From IMG/VR virus record IMGVR_UViG_3300006919_000075, positions 1 through 52,768 of that record: a stretch of 52,768 bases of DNA; one strand, written 5' to 3'. A program made the position numbers and the translations under genes. The notes beneath the pieces are model-generated. The model was not told where the DNA came from and ran no database searches. It was given only the letters and a program-made list of their open reading frames with translations. Shown here piece after piece: positions 21,301 through 29,841 of this stretch. The DNA comes from a virus. Within the stretch, counting starts at the first letter, position 1, and the number at the start of each line of letters is the position of its first letter.

Positions 21301-23773
21301 GATTGTTGATATGGGCCTTTTGGGCAAGGATCTTTCAGAGACTATTGGAGCCAACATTGGTAAGTATCTCCTGCGCTCTTACAAGATGTATGATCCCGAC
21401 GCTAATTGGAACTGGGATACGATACCGGAGGGAATAAAACAGAACGCCAGACAGTGGGTCATCGCGGAAGCCGAATCGATCGCTGGCGAGGGGAAGAAGG
21501 GTCGGGGTAACATCAAAGATGTTGTTGACGCGCTTCCTGATAAAATGGGTCCGGATTGGGTGGATGTTGTCTCCGCAGTTATAAAAGGTGAATCGGAGAC
21601 AGAGCTCCAACAGCGGGTGGATCATCTACTCTCTCGAATTGTTCCGGGCCAGGATGCAGTAGACGCGCAAGATAATGCAGACTGGTTGATGGGCCACTCA
21701 AACAAGGGACAGTCACCAGTTGCCTCGTTCACGAAGCGCAAGGAGATAGTCGAGCCGATCCGGGATTTGATGGGCGAGATAAGAGACCCGATCGTAAATC
21801 TTGTCAGTACGACTGAGCGGCTGTCTAAAATACGCCAACGCTACGACGAGCAGCTTAACGCTGTGGAAGTGGGCCTGAAGACCGGATTTTTTAAAAAAGG
21901 CGACGACGGTAAGATAGCAGGGTGGAGGCCACTTGTCTCAAACAAAGATTTGGCGCTTCGGGGTCTCAAGGACATCTACGCTCCAGCGGGTTTGGATACA
22001 TACGTCCTGGATTACCTTTCGGGCAAGGATCAGGAGACTAGCCAATTATTAATGGGGTTACGGAAAGCTGTAGGTCTGGGCAAGTTCTCGCAGGTCATCT
22101 TGAGTCCAGCCACCTGGGCGACTTCGGGACTTGGTGCGTTCGGGTCTTCTTTTGGGGCTGGGCAGTTACTTGCATTTCATTCAGAAGGATCCAGGATGAA
22201 GATGTATCATCCGGTCTCTAGGGTTGTTAAAGATGCCGTAAAAAAGAACAAGAAGAGGTCGCAGCGAGCTGATACGACTGAGAAACGAGCGGCGCTGGCT
22301 CAGGAGAGCGCCAAGGATTTCTTAGAGAATAATGGAGTCGATCGAATATTCGAGGATCCTGGGTTGATCGAAGATCTTGCAAGGGAGTATGGAGCTCTAG
22401 AAGAGGGAATCATGACTCGTGAGTTGCTAAACCAAGGCGAGCTGACGATGGAGACTTTAGAAGACAAACTTGGTGTTGGCCCAGGCCCGAAGAGCAGACT
22501 CAAGCTCCTTAAGCGGGGCATGGACAAAGCCTCGAAATGGTATGGGGCGGCGGATCGGGTGGTAACGAAACAGGGAGGGTTTTTGACAGAACTGGTCACC
22601 TACGCGCAAGCGAAACCGGAAGCGTCTATGGGTGAGATATTCCAAACCGCTGCTGATATAATCAGGAACGTCACACCCACGCCGTCTAAGGTGCCCCAAG
22701 GAGTGAGGAAATTAGTTGCCGCTGGGGCGCTCCCGACTTATCTGACTTTCCAGTGGGAGAACTACCGAAACACATACAACGCCTTTTCTCTGGCGCAGCA
22801 GGAAATTAAGTCCGGGAATCCGGTGCTTCAAAGGAATGGGATTCTAAGGCTGGGTAGTATAACCACCGCTTTATTCGCTGCGACTAATGTGTTGGGCAGT
22901 GTGCTATCGGCACTTGCTGACTGGTTATTTCGGGACGAAGGAGAGTCGGACGCGGATCAGCTACGAGGATTCGGAAAAGAACCCCTCCAGAAGCGAGAGT
23001 CTCTACGGGAGCTCGCCCCATACTTCCACCAGGACGAGGGCATGGCGTTTCTCAGCTATAAGGAGGGTGAGGAATTCACTTACATGGTCAGCTCTTACGC
23101 GTTGGCTCAGTCATCAGTAGGCTCTGTGGTCGCTCTACCGGCGTCGATATTGAAATTGAAAGGAGCAGGCGCTGTGGGTGAGGCGGCAGCGCAGGCCATG
23201 AATACGGTTGCTTCCCAGCTAACGGGCTTGGGCATCTTGTCGAAGTCGATGATCGAGATTGCTTTAAATTCAAAACAGGACGCTAAAGGGACGGTGTTCA
23301 ACCCGGAGCTAGGATACCTAAAGGCGAACGAGGGTGCCATTTCAAAGGTATACAACGATGTATACAGGCCAGGTGTTTTGAAGTCGTTAGAAAAAGCCAC
23401 AGCCGAGCGATCTGTTAATTACTATGGAACGATTTCAGAACCAACCGACGAGTTGTTAAAGGCGCTTGGCGTTAGGATTGTTCGGATAGAAATACCTAGA
23501 TCGGTTAAAGCGAATATGGGGTCTTTCGACCGACGACTCCGCGCCGCTAAGATGATTTACAGCGACAAACCGGATTCGAATCGAAACACACCGGAGCGCA
23601 AAGAAGAGTCTGAGCAGTCAGTGGCTGCAGTGGTTCGTGATTACAAAAGTTTCATGGAGGACATGCAGCACCTCTTGCCGGATTCTGAGTTACGTAAGTT
23701 CGAAAAGAACTACAACGAAGGAACCGCGTCAGGCAAGAATGCGGTCGCGAAAGATCTCAGGAAATCGTGGTAA
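18302..23773 (+). CDS. Giant internal virion protein with ADP-ribosyltransferase-like domain
   Basis: 1823 aa, the largest gene and the equivalent in place and size of the ejected core proteins of podoviruses. An N-terminal helical part (1-330) has hydrophobic stretches at about 160-200. A low-complexity acidic linker follows (about 350-480). Residues about 485-650 resemble an H-Y type ADP-ribosyltransferase: YYHGVAKPF with His493, FGGGLYLTDDLYTASTY (515-531, Tyr520), and YEVEF (560-564) with candidate glutamates. The remainder is mostly helical, with hydrophobic segments near 1520-1545 and 1605-1640. I see no lysozyme motif. GTG of the terminase gene overlaps its end by seven bases. Confidence 0.75.
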   Translation: MNPQTQEILRQARAAAPALVDVSDDVLVEALGNVYPETTRYAGFKGDFLRGELSRSGTARSQAAVAKESGVGVMGPLEQIDASIQSGTKRMQAAFANLGADVIGSDTAKALLATRGKYTGAFEEASDAIQEWSDAQSEEASFLARTRDLSEPGYVQTAANLVAESLPSLAPAVVAGPAGMPAVLAATGITSYASVADSVEREMMGMGASRKEAEAIAHAEGATAGLATTLITAGFNKYFPGLEGVLAAGPKREAARQTIKSALKAFGVSAASEAAEESLDELSQNILAEMVRSPERDMVDILKDVGAAGFVGGFFGGGFKLSSLGVDAYRSGDIKRWQSARKAKGPDATIQTSFTPGEGQGVADMRLGSAFTTRPEDLPVDPVTEGTFEGSSTEGVSEPAPKDQAEVRPTEGTFTGSVSVSEPVSVDKPESGELRQTEFEGVRDKRTEAPSKEEELADLEKQGLAARQEIEKRQAKEWKQNQLDTRGEEVYYHGVAKPFTIAKGMEDAGSELNLFGGGLYLTDDLYTASTYQGKNKAKAFNPWEPSTRKPAPGEQVGVVYEVEFDTDDVKFYDLDAEASPEVISYFKDSFDQDLVGDVEESGGLDGRSLGELIREAQGFSPELDIPAYEIQEMISGVKDALKRDGYRGFSHKGGLLTGNKKRTHDVKILWTDDISTPIYQEAVDLSERIREPGAAQVVEETGTQENLFPSSVISAIEAEGASVRASESVDRVRQLTQGLEEQLRVLSKIQTTAEQLESLAEGDTVRSAREQSTLARSSERQQKAVVKKIRNQIKKLSDALLDTAVEEVAAASAGSDVVAEAAEAFGSSEALLPSSSMLSVTDAEIEAVASKLDSLSDGDGKVSFGLGAFGEPGETVSNLLRRVFFKDTSTGALRWDPTKMRTFTRKAYRFYNGTTAPPQVREARDKAMFDRASLEDMASRIVARVDEELEKLPGESKAEGLKQANDFLLGKEEAEQGLLTEDTKDVLRAARLFLDNLSNSIVDMGLLGKDLSETIGANIGKYLLRSYKMYDPDANWNWDTIPEGIKQNARQWVIAEAESIAGEGKKGRGNIKDVVDALPDKMGPDWVDVVSAVIKGESETELQQRVDHLLSRIVPGQDAVDAQDNADWLMGHSNKGQSPVASFTKRKEIVEPIRDLMGEIRDPIVNLVSTTERLSKIRQRYDEQLNAVEVGLKTGFFKKGDDGKIAGWRPLVSNKDLALRGLKDIYAPAGLDTYVLDYLSGKDQETSQLLMGLRKAVGLGKFSQVILSPATWATSGLGAFGSSFGAGQLLAFHSEGSRMKMYHPVSRVVKDAVKKNKKRSQRADTTEKRAALAQESAKDFLENNGVDRIFEDPGLIEDLAREYGALEEGIMTRELLNQGELTMETLEDKLGVGPGPKSRLKLLKRGMDKASKWYGAADRVVTKQGGFLTELVTYAQAKPEASMGEIFQTAADIIRNVTPTPSKVPQGVRKLVAAGALPTYLTFQWENYRNTYNAFSLAQQEIKSGNPVLQRNGILRLGSITTALFAATNVLGSVLSALADWLFRDEGESDADQLRGFGKEPLQKRESLRELAPYFHQDEGMAFLSYKEGEEFTYMVSSYALAQSSVGSVVALPASILKLKGAGAVGEAAAQAMNTVASQLTGLGILSKSMIEIALNSKQDAKGTVFNPELGYLKANEGAISKVYNDVYRPGVLKSLEKATAERSVNYYGTISEPTDELLKALGVRIVRIEIPRSVKANMGSFDRRLRAAKMIYSDKPDSNRNTPERKEESEQSVAAVVRDYKSFMEDMQHLLPDSELRKFEKNYNEGTASGKNAVAKDLRKSW

Positions 23774-25608
23774 AGTCTAAGCTACAGAAGCAGATGGACG
23801 CGGTCATTGCCGCGAAGCAAGAGGCGCGAACGCGTCAAGTGCTTACGTCCGATCCGCTGAATGAAACTCTGGCCGCGGCGTTCAGCGGTGTCGATTCTGA
23901 GTTTGGGCCGAACACCTACGGTCGAGAAGTCGTTCCCGGATTGACGCAACTCGAATACGAGTTCCTTTCGTTTCGAGACCATCTCGGTCTGCAAAAAGCG
24001 CGATGCACGCGTTACGACAATTTCAGGAATATCTGCGGCATCCTATTTCCAAAGTTAGAGTGGAACCCTTGGCTGGACAAACAAGTCCGGTCACTTTGCG
24101 ATAACGACTTTGTTAGTTGGACTGGGTGCGCGGCTTCAGGCAAGACTCATACTGCTAGTTTGTGGGCAGTAGTATGGTGGCTTTCTGATCCACATAGCTC
24201 TGCGGTGGTCTTGACGTCGACGACTAAGTCGATGCTCCGAAAGCGAGCATGGTCCGAAGTCCAAAAGCTTTACACCAACATGGATGCTGTTCCTCCTGGA
24301 AACATGGTGGACTCAAAGACTACTTGGCAGGCTTCAAAAGGGGATGAGAAGAATGCCATCTTCGGTCTTGCCGTCCGAGACGGCAACACCGCTGCCGCAG
24401 TCGCGGGGATCCAAGGTATCCACACTAAGCGCGTGCTTGTTATTGTCGACGAGGCAACCGATACGCCTCAGGCGATATTTGATGCAACCGCTAACTTGTT
24501 CTCCGGGTGCGAAGAATTCCAGATGCTGGCTATCGGAAACCCGAACAGCCACTACGACCCTCACGGCAAGTATTCTGAGCCACTTGACGGCTGGGACACG
24601 GTGACAGTTGAAACTGAAGAATGGGAGACCAAGACTCAGCTCAACGGATTGCCTGGTGTTTGCGTCCGGTTTGATGCTGAAAAATCTCCGAACATCGAGT
24701 TGGGTGAGACTAAGTATCCTTACCTTGTAACCAAGGCGCAGCTAGAAGGGTCGCGGAAGAAACTAGGAATGGACTCGCCTCTGTTTTGGAAATTCCAAAG
24801 AGGCTTCTGGGCACCTGCCGGTGTCCTCCAGACTGTCTTCAATGAGACCCTGTTGGCCAAGATGCGAGCCCACGAGGGCTTCCTCTTTAGAAGAGAGATG
24901 CACGTCATAGGTGGGTGCGATCCAGCATTCGGTGGAGGAGACAGAGCCGTAATACGGTTCGCCGTTGTCGGCGTGACCGAGAGCGGCAAACTTGGGTTGG
25001 AACTAGAACCACACGATGAGTTGGAGATCGACGCGGACTCCTCTGAGCCCGTCCATTTTCAGCTAGCTTCTCAAATCCAACAGATGTGTGAGAAGCGGGG
25101 ATGTAGCCCTCAGAATTTTGGGATCGATGCTTCGGGAGAGGGCGGGGGTCTGGCTGACATCTTAGCAAAAAACTGGTCCCCTCGAATTAACCGCATTGAG
25201 TTCGGGGGCAAGCCCTCGTCTCGACCAGTGTCTTATGAGGACATGCGGCCATCGCACGAGGCATACGACCGCAAGGTGACTGAGCTATGGTTCTCGGCCA
25301 GGGAGTATTTGCAAGCCGGTCAGCTTCGCGGGATCGATGGTTGGACGGCGAAGGAGTTCTGTTCTAGAGAGTTCTCTGATGAGCGGCGAAAGATCTCAAT
25401 TCAGACAAAGCGCGATATGAAGGCTATGTATGGTAGCTCGCCTGATATAGCAGATTGCACAGTCATTATTGTCGACGTCGCTAGGACGACCGGGATTAAT
25501 CTTTACACTGAAGACCACGTCAGCGAGAAAGAGTCACTACCTCCAGAGGTTAACGAGATCTACGACGATATCGGAGACGAATTCGATTATGCAGATATTG
25601 AAGTCTAA
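23767..25608 (+). CDS. terL: Terminase large subunit
   Basis: The 613-aa DNA-packaging motor. Walker A GCAASGKTH at 120-128, Walker B VLVIVDEATD with Asp228-Glu229. The C-terminal RNase H-like nuclease has Asp385 in GGCDPAFGGGD, Asp454 in GIDASGEGGG and Asp563 in DIADC. It uses GTG 23767, overlapping the upstream gene by seven bases. It sits upstream of the portal, as is usual, while the only small-terminase candidate is far away at 50977. Confidence 0.93.
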   Translation: MVKSKLQKQMDAVIAAKQEARTRQVLTSDPLNETLAAAFSGVDSEFGPNTYGREVVPGLTQLEYEFLSFRDHLGLQKARCTRYDNFRNICGILFPKLEWNPWLDKQVRSLCDNDFVSWTGCAASGKTHTASLWAVVWWLSDPHSSAVVLTSTTKSMLRKRAWSEVQKLYTNMDAVPPGNMVDSKTTWQASKGDEKNAIFGLAVRDGNTAAAVAGIQGIHTKRVLVIVDEATDTPQAIFDATANLFSGCEEFQMLAIGNPNSHYDPHGKYSEPLDGWDTVTVETEEWETKTQLNGLPGVCVRFDAEKSPNIELGETKYPYLVTKAQLEGSRKKLGMDSPLFWKFQRGFWAPAGVLQTVFNETLLAKMRAHEGFLFRREMHVIGGCDPAFGGGDRAVIRFAVVGVTESGKLGLELEPHDELEIDADSSEPVHFQLASQIQQMCEKRGCSPQNFGIDASGEGGGLADILAKNWSPRINRIEFGGKPSSRPVSYEDMRPSHEAYDRKVTELWFSAREYLQAGQLRGIDGWTAKEFCSREFSDERRKISIQTKRDMKAMYGSSPDIADCTVIIVDVARTTGINLYTEDHVSEKESLPPEVNEIYDDIGDEFDYADIEV

Positions 25609-25609
25609 G

Positions 25610-26062
25610 ATGAAAGTCCCTCCGGGAGGGTGGACCTACACGATCGAGTCAGGGACGTCATTTCGCGGAACGACGCTTGAACGCCTTGTTGACGAGGTGC
25701 GAGAGTATTATTTCACGAATGACCAGTTACCTCCGAAGGACTTGGATATGCTGATCCAAGATCAGATTTGTTCAAAAATCCCGGACGCGGAAGCTAAGTG
25801 TTACGACGCTACCCCACCGACCTTTGGAGAACTCATCAAGAGAGCGGGGACGGCGCTGGTCAATTTTTCTAGAAGCGGGTTCGAGGTCGTGCCGGATGAA
25901 GTTCTGGTAGAACGACGGGCCATATGCTTAGAATGCCCTTTGTGGAAAGGTGAATCCTTTTTCGGGGTAGGTCGGTGTGGTGCCTGCGGCTGCTCTGGAT
26001 TCAAACTCTACGCAGCGAGCGAACGCTGCCCTAAAGACAAATGGACGACTTACTCAACATAA
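25610..26062 (+). CDS. Cysteine-cluster protein between terminase and portal
   Basis: About 150 aa from ATG 25610, one base after the terminase stop; an alternative ATG 25589 would overlap the terminase. The N-terminus (about 1-50) has the look of a short domain with PPKDLDMLIQDQIC. The C-terminal half has CLECPLW, GRCGACGCSG and ERCPKDKW, a tight group of six or seven Cys suited to zinc binding. Similar small Cys-cluster proteins occur beside terminase genes in other phages, with unknown role. Its last 22 bases overlap the portal gene. Confidence 0.65.
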   Translation: MKVPPGGWTYTIESGTSFRGTTLERLVDEVREYYFTNDQLPPKDLDMLIQDQICSKIPDAEAKCYDATPPTFGELIKRAGTALVNFSRSGFEVVPDEVLVERRAICLECPLWKGESFFGVGRCGACGCSGFKLYAASERCPKDKWTTYST

Positions 26063-28206
26063 ATGAAAGTGGTAGCCTACCGAACACGCGGGTGGCAGAT
26101 CCAGTCGCAGCTCGTCGCATTGCCGAGGATATCATCGACAACAACCAACGTCGTCTCGAACGCAATCAAAAAGTCAAAGGGCTCGTCGATGGGAACCCTC
26201 CTTATTCAGGGAGTAAGCTGAAGAAGGCGGGGCAGAGTTATCGGTCCAACTTCAATTCAGGGCAGGCGTTATCATTTTTGCAAACGTCACTCACGGCTTA
26301 TTATGACCTCTTTTCCGAAGTATCAAACTACGCAACCGTTGTCTGCGACACGGGGAATTCGGAGCAAGATTCTAACTGGAGTCGAATCCTTACTGAGGAA
26401 TTTGATAAGCTTCAGCGTGAGGATCCTTGTTTGGACTATGGTATTCAGCTTAGCCAGCATGATATGGTGCTTTACGGTTCTGGTCCGGTTATTTGGGAGA
26501 GGGAAGACGACTGGGTAACCTACCCACGAAAGCATGACCGCGTCATGCTGGATAACAACGAACCCTCTGATATCATGCGCTGGACGAAGTGCGTTGTTCG
26601 CGAGGTGTTCACTCCAGCCGATCTGTATCGATACATCAATAACGAGTCCGCCGCGAGGAAACGCGGGTGGGATGTCGATGCGGTGAAGAAATCCATTCTC
26701 CGCGCCACTAGCGAGTTCTCGACTTATCCAAAAGACTGGGATCGGACACAACAGGCGATCAGGAACAACGATCTTGAGTTCACCAACCCAGACCAAGTCA
26801 TAAATGTGGCACGATTGTATTTCAAGGAGTTCCCCTCAAAAGACAACAAGGAAGGCGGCATCTCCGAGGTGTGGATCAATTTAGATCAGGACTTCGGGTT
26901 CCTTTACCGCAGCATTCGAAAATACGACAACTGGAAGCAGCTCATTTGCCCGTTCATGATGGATCGGGGCGACGGGACTTATCACTCAATCAAAGGTCTT
27001 GGTACTCGGATGTTCCCGTTCCTGTGGACTAAGGAGCGCCTCACAAATTCCCTGGTTGATAATGCTTTCGTGATGGCGTCTCTTCACATCAAGAATCAGC
27101 AGACCGGTAACGCGACTCCCGACTCAATGGTGACGATGGGGCCATTCACGATATGGAAAAACAATTTCGAGCCGATGAACTTCAATCAGATTGGGAGTTC
27201 AATGGACGCCGCGATGTCAGTGTCCAGGGCAATGGACAACGAGCTTCAGGCGAACCTGGCACAATTCAAACCACAGACTGCTCAACCGCAGGGGAACCCC
27301 AGGACCGCATTCGAAGTAGCCTCGACGGTAAACCAGCAGTCGGTCCTTACCAAGACTGGGATCCAGCGATTCTACGAGCAGTTAGATGACTGGTATGCGG
27401 AACGGTTCCGCAGAGCGACCCGAGGCAAGCTGAATACGTTCAGTTCAACCGCTTTGGCCGCTAAGGAATTCAGGAAACGCCTCGTGGAGCTTGGGGTTCC
27501 AGTCGAGGCTACATCCAAGTGTAAAGTCACCGCTACACGGACCATCGGTCAAGGGAGCCATTTTCTGCGGACGAACACATTGCAGCAGCTCCTCGGCACA
27601 ATCGGTGCCACTCTCCCAGAGGGTGGCAAGGTCAACCTGTTGGATGACTACATCGCCGCTTCTGCGGGTTATGCGGTTGTCGATCGATACAATCCTAAGA
27701 ATCGAAAGGCGACGACCTTACAAGATCACGAATGGGATGCGATGCAGGAGAACAGCACGATGCGGGTTGGTGGCGAGGTGATCGTGACCGATACTCAGAA
27801 CGATGTGGTCCACATTAGCGTCCACCTTACATCAGTAGCCGAGGGCATGGCAGCGGGGCAGAACATGCAGGAAGTCGTTGCCTACGCAATGTCGGTCATG
27901 CCCCATACCATGGAGCATTTACAGCGGTTGGCGGCAGACCCTCTAAGACAAGCCGAGTTCGCCGCGCTAAACGAACGTTTTTCTGCGACCCAAGATCAGC
28001 TCGACGAGCTGGTGCCTTCGCTCGAACAGCAGCAACAGGCCGAAGCGATTCAACAAGGAACGGATCCAGCAACCCAGCTTGAGACGGCTAAGGCGGAGCA
28101 TCAGATGCGGCTAAATGAAGCCAAGACAGCGGCTGATATTGAGATGAATCGGCGCAGAACCGACAGCCAGATCGAGGCGATGCAGCGGCAGTCCACCGCT
28201 AAATAA
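26041..28206 (+). CDS. Portal protein
   Basis: The 721-aa product has the position, size and layout of a podovirus portal: directly downstream of the terminase, a mixed alpha-beta body with GNPPYSGSKLKKAGQSYRSN (about 51-70), and a long helical C-terminus. The last about 80 residues are Gln/Ala-rich (QQQQAEAIQQGTDPATQLE), a barrel-like region seen in large portals. No catalytic motif is expected. The start overlaps the previous gene by 22 bases in another frame. Confidence 0.85.
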   Translation: MDDLLNINESGSLPNTRVADPVAARRIAEDIIDNNQRRLERNQKVKGLVDGNPPYSGSKLKKAGQSYRSNFNSGQALSFLQTSLTAYYDLFSEVSNYATVVCDTGNSEQDSNWSRILTEEFDKLQREDPCLDYGIQLSQHDMVLYGSGPVIWEREDDWVTYPRKHDRVMLDNNEPSDIMRWTKCVVREVFTPADLYRYINNESAARKRGWDVDAVKKSILRATSEFSTYPKDWDRTQQAIRNNDLEFTNPDQVINVARLYFKEFPSKDNKEGGISEVWINLDQDFGFLYRSIRKYDNWKQLICPFMMDRGDGTYHSIKGLGTRMFPFLWTKERLTNSLVDNAFVMASLHIKNQQTGNATPDSMVTMGPFTIWKNNFEPMNFNQIGSSMDAAMSVSRAMDNELQANLAQFKPQTAQPQGNPRTAFEVASTVNQQSVLTKTGIQRFYEQLDDWYAERFRRATRGKLNTFSSTALAAKEFRKRLVELGVPVEATSKCKVTATRTIGQGSHFLRTNTLQQLLGTIGATLPEGGKVNLLDDYIAASAGYAVVDRYNPKNRKATTLQDHEWDAMQENSTMRVGGEVIVTDTQNDVVHISVHLTSVAEGMAAGQNMQEVVAYAMSVMPHTMEHLQRLAADPLRQAEFAALNERFSATQDQLDELVPSLEQQQQAEAIQQGTDPATQLETAKAEHQMRLNEAKTAADIEMNRRRTDSQIEAMQRQSTAK

Positions 28207-28252
28207 ATAGGTTTGACATAGCGGCAATGTTGGGGCGAGGGTCTGTCAGACG

Positions 28253-29203
28253 ATGGATCCTTTATACTCGATCATATACCCTACCAGTCGAAAGATTCCA
28301 CATCTCGACTGGTTCCTCGATTCTCTCCAGAAACAAGCTTCCGATGAGGAACTGAGAAGAGTTCAGTTGATCGTAGTCGACCGCTTTTCGCAGGAGAACG
28401 GGCGATACAATTGGTTCGTTCAACACAAGGGACTCGATAAGTTCCACTCGGTTGTCCGCACACCTGTGAAGCCTTGCACGATCAGCGGCAAGTATCGTCT
28501 GACCAGCAAAGATTGGTTCGCGGCCTCCGCCTTTCGAAACACTGGAATCCTTCTGGCCGATGCCGACCATCTTGTTTTCGTGGACGACTTGTCGATAGTA
28601 ACACCGGGATGGTGGGATTCGGTTAAAAAATCACGCGAGCAGCAGAAGGTTTACTTCGGCACATACGCCAAACATCGCAAGATGATCGTCAAGGACGGCG
28701 AGATCGTGTCGTCGGACCCGTGGCCCGGAGGTGCTGACACGCGGCTGCAGATTAGCGCCGAGACTCGTGTCTGCACGGGTAGCTGGATGTTCGGCTGCAG
28801 CGTGGCGGTGCCGACTGAAGCGATGCTTCAGATAAACGGCTTCGATGAAGATGCCGACACCATGGGCGGGGAGGATTATGCTGCAGGCATGATGCTGGAG
28901 CGGCGCGGTTGGGAATGCGTTTTTTGCGTCGAGATGAAGACCATCGAGAGTGATGAAGACCACGAGGTCGGAGAAGTTCTTCCTCGACTCATCAAAGAGC
29001 ACCCAGACCCGAATCAGAAAGATTTCAGTCACATCTATCTAGAATGGATCAAGTCCGGTCAGCGAGACACCGCGGCTTTCTATAACAACCGTGGTCTATC
29101 TCTTCGAGATGCGCGTAAGCAAGTTAGGAAAACCAGAACTCTGCCAGAATGTTCGATCCCGGAGCATGACTGGCGCGACGGGCAACCCTTCTCGGAAATG
29201 TGA
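28253..29203 (+). CDS. Glycosyltransferase, GT2-like (GT-A fold)
   Basis: The 316-aa protein opens with YSIIYPTSRKIPHLDWFLDSL, the N-terminal strand-helix of GT-A enzymes. It has a VFVDDLS metal-binding segment (Asp111-Asp112) and the later INGFDEDADTMGGEDYAAGM (about 194-213), where an E-D acid pair follows the GFDE turn. It would transfer a sugar from a nucleotide donor. It lies between portal and scaffold genes with a methyltransferase and a propeller protein, so virion glycosylation is one possibility. A second GT2-like gene is at 45661-46704. Confidence 0.8.
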   Translation: MDPLYSIIYPTSRKIPHLDWFLDSLQKQASDEELRRVQLIVVDRFSQENGRYNWFVQHKGLDKFHSVVRTPVKPCTISGKYRLTSKDWFAASAFRNTGILLADADHLVFVDDLSIVTPGWWDSVKKSREQQKVYFGTYAKHRKMIVKDGEIVSSDPWPGGADTRLQISAETRVCTGSWMFGCSVAVPTEAMLQINGFDEDADTMGGEDYAAGMMLERRGWECVFCVEMKTIESDEDHEVGEVLPRLIKEHPDPNQKDFSHIYLEWIKSGQRDTAAFYNNRGLSLRDARKQVRKTRTLPECSIPEHDWRDGQPFSEM

Positions 29204-29206
29204 TTT

Positions 29207-29830
29207 ATGGACTATAAAGCAAAACTGTTACAAACCCTACCGACCATGGACGGTTGGTGTGATCCGGCAAAAGCGAATCATGCCTTCGATATGGTGGTGG
29301 CGAAAGACCCGTCGTTAATAGTCGAGATAGGTGTGTTTGCTGGACGCAGCTTGATTGCTTTTGCGCTGGGGCTAGAGCAAGTCGGACGAGAGGGGACGGT
29401 TGTCTACGGGGTCGATCCCTGGGCGGCTTCGGATGCCATCTGTAACAACGAGGGTGAAGCTGTCACGACAGAGTGGTGGAATAACGTGGACTACAACCGC
29501 ATGAAGCTGCAGTGTCAGAGCGTCGTCAACCAGCTTGGTGTCACCGATCGAGTTCGCCTAGTTCAAAAGTCGTCTGTCGAAGCTTACGCCGACATACCGG
29601 GGGAGATCAACATGCTCCATATCGATGGTAACCACTCCCAGTGGGATAGTTGCCGCGACGTCACCGTCTGGGTAGACCGCGTGAAGACGGGCGGGATTAT
29701 CTATCTCGATGACGAGGACTGGGCTTCGACGAAAAACGCTCAGGAATTGTTAGAGCTAAAGTGTAAAAAACTTGGCGTCATTAAATCGACAAACGAATGC
29801 GGGTTCTACGAAAAGCTTGGTCCACTCTAA
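29207..29830 (+). CDS. Class I SAM-dependent methyltransferase
   Basis: 207 aa. Motif I is VEIGVFAGRSL (39-49), followed by the acidic end of strand 2 at YGVDPW, MLHIDGNHSQWDS (about 129-141) and GGIIYLDDEDW. The IDGNHS/W motif and LDD are typical of the Methyltransf_24 group, often acting on sugars. It is placed three bases after the glycosyltransferase. Substrate unknown. Confidence 0.85.
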   Translation: MDYKAKLLQTLPTMDGWCDPAKANHAFDMVVAKDPSLIVEIGVFAGRSLIAFALGLEQVGREGTVVYGVDPWAASDAICNNEGEAVTTEWWNNVDYNRMKLQCQSVVNQLGVTDRVRLVQKSSVEAYADIPGEINMLHIDGNHSQWDSCRDVTVWVDRVKTGGIIYLDDEDWASTKNAQELLELKCKKLGVIKSTNECGFYEKLGPL

Positions 29831-29841
29831 GGAAGTTCTTT

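Noticed and set aside
28213-28252. TTGACA and CTGTCAGAC before the glycosyltransferase gene
   Set aside because: TTGACA is present but no -10 lies at a proper distance, and the palindrome is incomplete; too weak to call a promoter or regulon member.
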